This document shows positions 23,388 through 29,824 of a stretch of DNA of 29,824 bases, one piece after another (within the stretch, counting starts at the first letter, position 1; every line of letters starts with the position of its first letter). Location: the NCBI GenBank assembly GCA_024278215.1, contig JAJRTR010000045.1, forward strand, positions 1-29,824, in the 5' to 3' direction. A program made the translations under genes and the position numbers. Source of the DNA: a bacterium (GTDB lineage: Bacteria > UBP15 > UBA6099 > JAJRTR01). The notes under the pieces were generated by a model, which worked only from the letters and a program-made list of their open reading frames with translations, made no database searches and was not told the origin of the DNA.

Positions 23388-24371
23388 TCAGGCCAATTTA
23401 CCCGAAGGAGCGGGCACTTTATCCAACAGGTCTTCGACGATGCGGTCGGATTTCACCCCCTCGGCTTCAGCGCTGAAGTTGGGGATCAGCCTGTGCCTGA
23501 AAACAGGCAGTGCAAGCGCCCTTACATCACCCACGGCGGCAGCGTCCGCGCCCCGCAGCAGCGCCTTTGCCTTCGCGCCTAAAATAAGGTTTTGTGACGC
23601 TCGCGGCCCTGCGCCCCAGGCGACCCACTTCTTGACAAACTCTGTCGCCGTCTCTTCAGCCGGCCTGCTCGCACGCACGAGACTAACAGCATATTTCACC
23701 ACATGATCCGGCGCAGGAACACTCCGCACCATCTCCTGCATTGCGATTATATCTTCTTTTCCCACAACCGCTTCCGTTGCGACTTCAACACTCGCCGTTG
23801 TTTCCTTCACAATCCGCACTTCTTCATCGCTCGTGGGATAATCTACAATCACCTCGAACATGAACCTGTCCAGTTGCGCCTCCGGGAGCGGATACGTGCC
23901 TTCCTGCTCGATCGGATTCTGCGTCGCCAGCACAAAAAACGGCGGCTCCAGTGCGTATGTCTTCCCGCTGGCTGTTACTTCCATTTCCTGCATACTTTGC
24001 AGTAATGCAGCCTGCGTCTTCGGCGGCGTTCTGTTGATCTCGTCCGCGAGTATAACATTCGCGAAAATCGGCCCCCGCAGAAATCTGAACTCCATGCCCC
24101 GCTCACCTTCCTCCAGAATATCAGTACCAGTGATATCCGACGGCATCAAGTCGGGTGTAAACTGTATACGATTAAAATCAAGAGTCATTGCCCCGGCGAT
24201 AGTGCGCACAAGCAACGTCTTCGCCAGTCCGGGTACGCCGACGAGTAGAACGTGTCCCCTCGCCATAAGACCGATAAGCACCTGTTCAATAACATTTTCC
24301 TGCCCCACAATAACTTTTGCTATCCGGGTACGAATATCTCTCATGAGTTCCGCTATTTTTTCTGTAGTCAT
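23388..24371 (-). CDS. MoxR-family AAA+ ATPase
   Basis: This 327-aa MoxR-type AAA+ ATPase is a putative chaperone for assembly of metalloenzymes or membrane complexes. Walker A-like text is GHVLLVGVPGLAKT (about residues 40-53). FTPDLMPSDITGTDI, Walker B VILADEINRTPPK and the sensor block FVLATQNPIEQEGTYPLPEAQLDRF are near-invariant in the MoxR clade. GTG 24380 gives three more codons, but ATG 24371 is better spaced from GAGAAGG. The usual partners (a DUF58 protein and von Willebrand factor A proteins) are not next to it here. Confidence 0.95.
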   Translation of the reverse strand: MTTEKIAELMRDIRTRIAKVIVGQENVIEQVLIGLMARGHVLLVGVPGLAKTLLVRTIAGAMTLDFNRIQFTPDLMPSDITGTDILEEGERGMEFRFLRGPIFANVILADEINRTPPKTQAALLQSMQEMEVTASGKTYALEPPFFVLATQNPIEQEGTYPLPEAQLDRFMFEVIVDYPTSDEEVRIVKETTASVEVATEAVVGKEDIIAMQEMVRSVPAPDHVVKYAVSLVRASRPAEETATEFVKKWVAWGAGPRASQNLILGAKAKALLRGADAAAVGDVRALALPVFRHRLIPNFSAEAEGVKSDRIVEDLLDKVPAPSGKLA

Positions 24372-24462
24372 ATTCTGCACGGCCTTCTCTTTCTATAGCT
24401 GTTCAGATATAAATAATAACCTTTTCCTGCTCTTAAGTGAAGGATTTGCCACAAAGGGCAGC

Positions 24463-24483
24463 TGTCGTGTCAACGATGAAAAG
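24463..24483 (+). repeat. 21-bp direct repeat, copy 1
   Basis: TGTCGTGTCAACGATGAAAAG occurs here and, identically and in the same direction, at 27143-27163. The rest of the 270-bp gap upstream of moxR shows no gene. Confidence 0.7.
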
Positions 24484-24644
24484 TCACAATATATCAGATT
24501 CAAGTGTAATCGTAACGGGGGATGACATTTGTCAACTGACGATGAGCAACAACAGTAAACAGGCAAAGAGCTTTTTCGTGCATTTACACCGACTTCAACA
24601 CCAAAGGCTGCACTGGAGATAACTAGTTATACACGAATCAAATA

Positions 24645-25244
24645 TTACTTTGCCAGAAGCATGTCGAGCAGCGTGTCCGGCGGGGGAGTCCTGTGTTTGT
24701 AAACAAGTCTTCCCTTTGCGTCGAACACGATATTGAGCGGAACCGCCGAAATTCTAAAGTACTTCGAGTTATCGTTAAGGTAATAAACACGAAGTGGATA
24801 CTTCATCTGCCATTTATCGCGCGCGCTCAGGATTTTCTCCTTTGGGTCCTGTGCGCTCGAAGCAAAAACAGCCAGACCCGCGCCGGAATACTTTTCATAT
24901 ATCTCATTTATGCGCGGCACCTGCGCCATGCAGGGGCCGCCGCCACTGAGGAAAAACGCGACATAAACCGGTTTGCCGTCGGCAAGCTGTGATAGCCTGG
25001 CCGGTTTGCCGTCGAGGTCGCGCAGGATGATATTCGCGAACGGCGGCTCTTCAGGCTGCTTCGGTTCTTCCACCGTTTTCTTTTCAGGAGCGGCTTGGGC
25101 AGTCGTTTCCTGTTGCTGCGCCCGGGGCGCTTTCTCACTCTCACTTTTGTTGTCTCCAGTGCCGCCGCTGTTGCTGCATGAGGCGACAAAGACAAGCGAA
25201 ATAACCATTATCAATATTGCCGAAATATTCCTGTAGTGTTTCAT
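24645..25244 (-). CDS. TlpA-like thioredoxin-fold lipoprotein lacking the first active-site cysteine
   Basis: This 199-aa secreted lipoprotein has a signal peptide (MKHYRNISAILIMVISLVFV) and lipobox VASC with the lipidated C23. A 45-residue Gln/Glu/Ala/Pro-rich linker follows, then an AhpC/TSA-redoxin type domain starting near residue 68 (ANIILRDLDGKPARLSQLADG). The active site, normally WCxPC, reads SGGGPC: only C105 is left. A cis-proline-like AVPLNIVFD segment is present. With one cysteine it cannot act as a standard dithiol reductase; a peroxiredoxin-like or non-redox role is possible. ATG 25244 follows GAGGAG by about ten bases. Confidence 0.82.
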   Translation of the reverse strand: MKHYRNISAILIMVISLVFVASCSNSGGTGDNKSESEKAPRAQQQETTAQAAPEKKTVEEPKQPEEPPFANIILRDLDGKPARLSQLADGKPVYVAFFLSGGGPCMAQVPRINEIYEKYSGAGLAVFASSAQDPKEKILSARDKWQMKYPLRVYYLNDNSKYFRISAVPLNIVFDAKGRLVYKHRTPPPDTLLDMLLAK

Positions 25245-25401
25245 AAGTTCGATTCTCCTCTTTTTTCGCATTATTATCCATTCTACTTAAAATACCTGTA
25301 TATTCAAGGAATATCAGCGATTCACAGTTGACATCAGTTCCACGGAATCTTTGCAGGTGCAATTTGATAATGAAAAAGTGAAAAATCACAATATATGCGC
25401 G

Positions 25402-25407
25402 TATAAT
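25402..25407 (+). promoter_or_regulatory. -10 element TATAAT upstream of the zinc-ribbon gene
   Basis: A perfect TATAAT lies 46 bases before ATG 25453 in the divergent gap; the -35 position is poor. The gap also separates the lipoprotein gene on the minus strand. Confidence 0.35.
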
Positions 25408-25452
25408 ATCATAGGTCTTTTTGAGAATAACGTTATCGGGTGAAAACTAATA

Positions 25453-26301
25453 ATGAATTGCAGTGCATGTGGAACACAATTACGGAATGACGCTGACAAA
25501 TGCCGCGCCTGCGGACATCCTGTATCCAGACCGAATGTCCATGGCGGCCTATCCGGTGCGTCGAAAGTTTTTATCAGTGCCGGACGGCAACGGAACAGAC
25601 AGCAGGGGGGAGAAACTCCGGACGAAAGCGCTGTAGAAGAAAAACAACCGGTGTGGAACCGGAAGTTTGTTTTTTTACTATCGATTGCAGGCATTCTGAT
25701 TATGGTTGCAGCAAATGTTGTCGGGGAGATCGAAGACAACCCGATCAAACAGTTCTACCTGGTAATAGTTGTTATGGCGACTGTGGTAATACCCATTGTG
25801 CAGGTGATTTCCCAGAGGCGTGCCATGGCGGGACAATACATGAGAAATCTGGACATTCTGCACGATCTGCTCGAACTTCAAATCGGTATTCTTATTGATC
25901 CGAAAGAAAAAATCGTCGACGAGGCCATAGCGGTTTCAGGGCGCGGGCAGGAGCTTCTGATACTGACGCCCCGGCGGCTTGTATGGATCACAACACAGCA
26001 GGCAGGTGGTGTTCTCGAACCGGTCACCGCATATTCATTGCTGCTTGGCAACATAAAAAGCGTGGTATATAAAAAACTTACCGGCAAATTTATTTTGCGG
26101 CTGGACACGGGCGAAAAGCAGACATTCGGACTGCCACCATCGAGTGAAGCCGAGGGATTCGCCGCACAGGTGGACTTCCGAATGCGCCATGCTGCCGCGT
26201 TGCGTGCGGAAAAAGATAATGAGCCTGTGACTGCTCTCTGCCTGAAGTGCGGACGCTATACCGCGCGAGGCGGGAATCTGTGTGATAAGCACGTCGGCTG
26301 A
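25453..26301 (+). CDS. membrane protein with terminal zinc ribbons at both ends
   Basis: This 282-aa protein has an N-terminal zinc ribbon (C3, C6, C17, C20), a disordered linker, and two membrane helices (about 71-91 and 101-120). A cytoplasmic domain follows with a pattern like bacterial PH domains (LLILTPRRLVWIT, then GNIKSVVYKKLTGKFILRLDTG). A second zinc-binding tail closes it (C263, C266, C277, H280). PH-like domains of this type are common in membrane sensors of unknown function. I do not recognise a specific family. Confidence 0.75.
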   Translation: MNCSACGTQLRNDADKCRACGHPVSRPNVHGGLSGASKVFISAGRQRNRQQGGETPDESAVEEKQPVWNRKFVFLLSIAGILIMVAANVVGEIEDNPIKQFYLVIVVMATVVIPIVQVISQRRAMAGQYMRNLDILHDLLELQIGILIDPKEKIVDEAIAVSGRGQELLILTPRRLVWITTQQAGGVLEPVTAYSLLLGNIKSVVYKKLTGKFILRLDTGEKQTFGLPPSSEAEGFAAQVDFRMRHAAALRAEKDNEPVTALCLKCGRYTARGGNLCDKHVG

Positions 26302-26413
26302 ATGCGCGGCGAACTCGATAGCCGGTTGCCGCAGTTTGCATACCGGTGACGGTGATGATAATATCTGCAATGTACTTTCGCAGATAAATGAAATCGTAAC
26401 GGAGGCAATAAAT

Positions 26414-27142
26414 ATGAACGATACTCTTTATAAAAACATAATGGAAGCGATTACGAAGATACAGGAAACGCAGGGAGAGAATATACAAACAGCCGCCGGT
26501 TTCGTAGCGGATACACTCAGGAGGGATGGCCTGATCCGACCGTTCGGCACAGGGCATTCGCACCTTGTGGCGACGGAGATGTACCAGCGGGCGGGCGGGT
26601 TGTGTCCTGTGGCGCCGCTGCTTGAGGGCAACTTGATGATGCACGAGGGCGGGCGCAAGAGCGGTTCTCTCGAACGTCTTTCAGGATACGCTGCCGCGTT
26701 GCTTGGTCTGCATGATGTTGAAAGCAAAGACACATTGATTGTGATTTCACAGTCGGGCCGCAATTGCGCTCCTGTCGAGATGGCGATAGAGGGCCGCAAG
26801 CGCGGTATGAAAACTATCGGCATAACTTCTCTGACACACTCGAAATCGGTCATTTCAAGGGTTCCATCAGGGAAAAGACTTTTTGAAGTAGTGGATGTCG
26901 CTATCGACAATTGCGCTCCTGTCGGCGACGCATCGGTAGAAATCGAGAGAATCCGGAGTACGGTAGCGCCGCTGTCGACAATGACCGGTGTCTATATATG
27001 GCACCAGATACAGATTGCCGCAATTGATATTTTGCTTGAAGAGGGTATCGAGCCGCCGGTGTTTTTCAGCAACAACGCGCCGGGCGGCGACGAGCATAAT
27101 TTCAATCTCTATATGAAATTTCGTGATCGCGTGAAATTCTAG
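26414..27142 (+). CDS. SIS-domain sugar-phosphate-binding protein (COG4821-type)
   Basis: This 242-aa SIS (sugar isomerase) domain protein has GTGHSHLVATEMYQRAGGL (phosphosugar-binding loop) and LIVISQSGRNCAPVEMAI, followed by KTIGITSLTHS. The order and the NNAPGGDEHN-type end fit the predicted phosphosugar-binding protein group that includes YckI/UPF0309-like proteins. GGAGG sits about nine bases before ATG 26414; the reading frame extends 44 codons upstream into the preceding gene without a start site. It may act on an N-acetyl-amino-sugar phosphate; no sugar pathway genes are adjacent. Confidence 0.88.
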   Translation: MNDTLYKNIMEAITKIQETQGENIQTAAGFVADTLRRDGLIRPFGTGHSHLVATEMYQRAGGLCPVAPLLEGNLMMHEGGRKSGSLERLSGYAAALLGLHDVESKDTLIVISQSGRNCAPVEMAIEGRKRGMKTIGITSLTHSKSVISRVPSGKRLFEVVDVAIDNCAPVGDASVEIERIRSTVAPLSTMTGVYIWHQIQIAAIDILLEEGIEPPVFFSNNAPGGDEHNFNLYMKFRDRVKF

Positions 27143-27163
27143 TGTCGTGTCAACGATGAAAAG
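27143..27163 (+). repeat. 21-bp direct repeat, copy 2
   Basis: This is identical to 24463-24483 and begins right after the stop of the SIS gene. Nothing around it matches the neighbourhood of copy 1. Confidence 0.7.
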
Positions 27164-27281
27164 ACGACCGCAACACTTTTGCCGGTTGAATCGAAGTTAT
27201 GGTATTCCGGATATCCCCAAGGGATTCTTCACCTGGTTGCTATGTTGCAATAAATCCGGGTTACCTGCAAACAGATACAAA

Positions 27282-28325
27282 TCAGGTGACTTGCGCCCCC
27301 GTGTTGTTTTTCGAAGAATCGGTCTTATTATTTCCTTTTACAGGTAAGTTGCTGACATACAGATATGCACCTGTAAGAAGGAGAATATTCAGGATAAGGT
27401 GCGAAAAGAAACCGACATTATTCAGTGGATTAGCGCCGGTGTCTGAAAGCATTGCCCCTTTTATCATCGGGGTGAGAATCAGCATGAGAAGAGTGGTTGC
27501 GAAGAGAGCGAAAGAATTGAAATTGCTGGCGGCATCTCTCTTTCCGATAAGTTTTCCTGTGCCGAGTACAGCAAATATAAACATTACGCTGATTATGCCG
27601 ATAGACGAAAGAGACCTGAAAATCTCGCCGGCGAGAATAATACAAACGGCCATTTCTACAGCCATAAGCCCCCTGATGTTTTTAAATCTGTCGGGGACAG
27701 GTATTGTGAGATCAAAAGCCATCATTATCAAGAAGGCAAGGATCAAGGCATACAAGAACCAGAGTACACCGGGGAAACCGATAACAATCCCGGTTGGAGC
27801 GCCGGTTCTGAAACCCGTATCGGGAGTACGTCCGAAAGGGAATACCTGCGTGAATATAAGAAAAATGATCGAAACCGACCACAGGATGATTGTTTTGTGC
27901 GGGATAGGCATGGGCGGCTCGTATGGCATCTCCGGCTCGCCGGGCTGTTCTTCAATAATTGGTTGAACTTCGGGAAGATTTTCTTTTTTCTCCGCAGCCA
28001 TCATTCCGTATTTTTTGTTGATGGAAACCGGCGTGGGAAGCTCCGGGGCGATATGTGTACCGCAGGATGTACAGAATTTCGCGCCGGGCGCCAGGGCTCT
28101 GTTGCAACTGGGACAATTCCTTATTTTTATGACGATCCGGTTGTCGTCGGGTTCGGTGTCGAATTCTTCTTCTATGCCGAGCGACCGGGACACAAGCCGC
28201 TTTTTCATTCTTTTCTTTTGTTTTTTATCAATCGGTCGTTCGTAGCCGCAGTACATGCAGTCCGGCCTGTCGATATATATCGGCCTGCCGCATTTTGGAC
28301 ATTTTTCATTTTCCGGAGATTCCAT
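27282..28325 (-). CDS. double zinc-ribbon polytopic membrane protein
   Basis: This 347-aa protein has two N-terminal zinc ribbons (C9, C12, C23, C26 and C71, C74, C85, C88) separated by a basic stretch. A Pro/Glu-rich linker (about 95-143) follows. Then six or so hydrophobic helices run from about residue 145 to 330 (TIILWSVSIIFLIFTQVF, WFLYALILAFLIMMAF, MAVEMAVCIILAGEIF, IISVMFIFAVLGTG, FALFATTLLMLILTP, LILNILLLTGAYLYV). I know no function. The layout is similar in idea, not sequence, to 25453-26301. Confidence 0.8.
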   Translation of the reverse strand: MESPENEKCPKCGRPIYIDRPDCMYCGYERPIDKKQKKRMKKRLVSRSLGIEEEFDTEPDDNRIVIKIRNCPSCNRALAPGAKFCTSCGTHIAPELPTPVSINKKYGMMAAEKKENLPEVQPIIEEQPGEPEMPYEPPMPIPHKTIILWSVSIIFLIFTQVFPFGRTPDTGFRTGAPTGIVIGFPGVLWFLYALILAFLIMMAFDLTIPVPDRFKNIRGLMAVEMAVCIILAGEIFRSLSSIGIISVMFIFAVLGTGKLIGKRDAASNFNSFALFATTLLMLILTPMIKGAMLSDTGANPLNNVGFFSHLILNILLLTGAYLYVSNLPVKGNNKTDSSKNNTGAQVT

Positions 28326-28441
28326 AGTTACATTGTATTGATTTTAGAAACAACGGCAATAAAAAAGGGAATAGTAATAACAGGATAAGCAGAATCTGCT
28401 ATAAATGACACTACGAAAACAAGCGGCGAACGAGGCGTGTT

Positions 28442-28645
28442 CTAAGCTTTAACCAACCTGCTTGAAATGTATTCGAGACATTTCTCGCGGTCTCCATTGC
28501 CTATGTTGGCGCGGTATACGCGGCACTGGTAATAGCCGCGGCTTGTGCAATACATCCGGTATTCCTTGGGTTTCGGTTTGAGTGTACCGAAACTACCTGT
28601 TTCACAGTAAGGTCTGTCGAGCTCGATCAAAAACGGGCACTGCAT
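28442..28645 (-). CDS. small cysteine-rich hypothetical protein, 67 aa
   Basis: This 67-aa protein begins MQCPFLIELDRPYCETG and has cysteines at 3, 14, 33, 41 and 55. The arrangement CPFLIELD, YC, then YC-type motif and a last cysteine near the C-terminus recurs in short proteins of anaerobic bacteria that may bind an iron-sulfur cluster or zinc; that is from memory. A strong ribosome-binding site (AGGAGATG) lies seven bases before ATG 28645. It lies between the membrane protein and the SPOR gene on the same strand. Confidence 0.75.
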   Translation of the reverse strand: MQCPFLIELDRPYCETGSFGTLKPKPKEYRMYCTSRGYYQCRVYRANIGNGDREKCLEYISSRLVKA

Positions 28646-28783
28646 GAAAACATCTCCTTTTTGGCCCTGTAAATAGTAATATTTTATATAGGGCTATCCA
28701 AATCCTCCTTTCCCCAAAATCCCAAATAAAAATTATACATCATTTATCATTTATACGCCACAATATTTAAATAATTTTTGTCA

Positions 28784-29653
28784 CTATTGTTTTTCCTGGG
28801 AATTGATATAGTAGCTGTAACCGAGAACCTGTATCTCGCGCCCGAGCTTCTGCGCGTTCTTTTTGTCTCTGAATGCGCCTACCTGCACTCGATAACGAGT
28901 TTCTCCGTCAACGTCGACTTTCGCAATATATACTTCGATTCCCACTTCCGACTCAACCTTTTCTTTGAAGCGGTTGGCGTTTTCTTCATCTTTGAAATTT
29001 CCGAGTTGGAGTACATAAATTACATTTTCAGGGACTTCCTTCTGCTTATTATTTTGTTCTATATTGTTTTCCGGTTTCTCCTGCACAGGTACAGGGGGCT
29101 CCTTCGCGGACGCTGTTTCCACTTCTTTTTCAGGTGTCGGTGCAGTTGTTTTTTTCTCTGCTTCGGGGGCTGCCGCCCGTTTTTTGTATAGCTTCTTTTC
29201 GGGGCTTTCCATAACGGCTTTCTTTTCGATGATGATTGTTCCGGACTCTGAGTGAGGTGTTTCGCTGGTGATTTTCTGCACCGGCGCTGCTTTCGACCCT
29301 TTCGCCGCATGGGCAGACGTCTTCATTTTTTCTGTTTTCTTTTTCTCCTTCGGGGGAACCGGGATGCTTGCGACCTGTTTGGGAACCGCGCTCTCGATCC
29401 TGTCAATCCGGGCTATAGCCTCCTTCGATGCGCTTTTGACGGTATTGGCGTCATCGTAGTTTTCGTTGACCTCGTCAACTCTTGTAACAACTGCGGTTTT
29501 GTCTTTGTCGAGGAAAACTTTTGCCAGGTAACTACCTGTATAAAGAGCTCCGACTGTGACGATAACTATGCCCAGCACAATAACGACCCAGAAATAGTCG
29601 CGCCGACCGGTGTTGTCGTCCAGCATCTTTTCGTCGGGTTTGAATTCATCCAT
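28784..29653 (-). CDS. SPOR-domain single-pass membrane protein
   Basis: This 289-aa protein has a short cytoplasmic N-terminus, one membrane helix (about residues 20-43, FWVVIVLGIVIVTVGALY), a long Lys/Glu/Pro/Ala-rich periplasmic linker and a C-terminal SPOR domain (about 212-289; YVLQLGNFKDEENANRFKEK and RYRVQVGAFRDKKNAQKLG). SPOR domains bind denuded peptidoglycan at the division site; the FtsN-like layout suggests a division-related role. ATG 29653 follows AGGAAG by ten bases. The frame stays open 51 codons further upstream, but that part overlaps the end of another possible gene and has no start signal. Confidence 0.88.
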   Translation of the reverse strand: MDEFKPDEKMLDDNTGRRDYFWVVIVLGIVIVTVGALYTGSYLAKVFLDKDKTAVVTRVDEVNENYDDANTVKSASKEAIARIDRIESAVPKQVASIPVPPKEKKKTEKMKTSAHAAKGSKAAPVQKITSETPHSESGTIIIEKKAVMESPEKKLYKKRAAAPEAEKKTTAPTPEKEVETASAKEPPVPVQEKPENNIEQNNKQKEVPENVIYVLQLGNFKDEENANRFKEKVESEVGIEVYIAKVDVDGETRYRVQVGAFRDKKNAQKLGREIQVLGYSYYINSQEKQ

Positions 29654-29741
29654 AATCAAATCACTTCCTAACTGTAATCTCCATTTTTTATTATATATTT
29701 TTGCGTTTAGTGTTAAATACTGGACAGTACCAAGTTTACCA

Positions 29742-29822
29742 TCAAGCTGCAAGGCGAAAGTCAGGTAATCTACCAGGGTCGGCGTTTTCGAGGATGAATA
29801 ACGCAAGGTCGGCCTGATTATC
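29742..29822 (-). other. possible C-terminal end of a gene running off the right edge
   Basis: On the minus strand the frame from 29822 reads DNQADLALFILENADPGRLP then DFRLAA and a TGA stop at 29742-29744. The text looks protein-like, but only 26 residues are visible and I cannot assign a family. It could equally be a repeat or element end. Confidence 0.3.
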
Positions 29823-29824
29823 CC

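Noticed and set aside
1-29824. CRISPR array, rRNA, phage or defence system
   Set aside because: No regularly spaced direct repeats, no rRNA text and no nuclease, restriction or phage structural genes are visible.

Overview
The window reads as a chromosomal segment of an anaerobic Gram-negative bacterium, probably from an uncultivated or metagenome-derived lineage. ADP-heptose genes (rfaE1/rfaE2) point to a lipopolysaccharide outer membrane. The benzoyl-CoA-reductase/2-hydroxyacyl-CoA-dehydratase-type iron-sulfur enzymes and a CooC-type ATPase point to strict anaerobiosis. The sequence alone does not fix the phylum; Desulfobacterota, Omnitrophota and related deep lineages all fit. Most genes are ordinary, but several decayed mobile elements and a family of 178-bp inverted-repeat elements are scattered between them.

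Layout. 1-620: a deleted IS1634-type transposase remnant and a MITE-like element. 666-4642: recD2, a 53-aa Trm112-type protein, and a split HldE pair (rfaE1, rfaE2). 4732-9503, all on the minus strand: clpX, clpP, tig, three tRNAs (Gly, Leu, Lys) and an HU-type protein; transcription order is HU, tRNA-Lys, tRNA-Leu, tRNA-Gly, tig, clpP, clpX. 9720-10201: a candidate small RNA, a YjfB-like small protein and a MITE fragment. 10295-11532: a PHP-domain protein and a DUF1232 protein. 11622-12299: an insertion-sequence remnant with perfect 18-bp inverted repeats, a promoter candidate and a second full MITE copy.

12345-22937 is the most interesting part: nine tightly packed or overlapping genes followed by a tenth. 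Two complete three-gene modules, each in the order BcrC/HgdB-like, BcrB/HgdA-like, ATP-dependent activator, flank a central trio: a CO dehydrogenase/acetyl-CoA synthase beta-like protein, an SCP2-like lipid-binding protein and a CooC-type ATPase with the CXC metal motif. A GMC-type flavoprotein with a CX3CX3CX3C insert follows. All cluster-binding cysteines I can recognise are present. My inference is that this operon encodes an ATP-driven, very low-potential reductase or dehydratase system acting on a hydrophobic substrate, with its own metal-insertion ATPase. None of the usual benzoyl-CoA ring-cleavage genes is in the window, so the substrate is unknown.

22990-29824 is a mixed region: a small hypothetical gene, a lone MoxR ATPase, a thioredoxin-fold lipoprotein that lacks the first active-site cysteine, two unrelated zinc-ribbon membrane proteins, a SIS-domain sugar-phosphate-binding protein, a short cysteine-rich protein and a SPOR-domain membrane protein. 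A 21-bp exact direct repeat occurs twice here, 2.7 kb apart.
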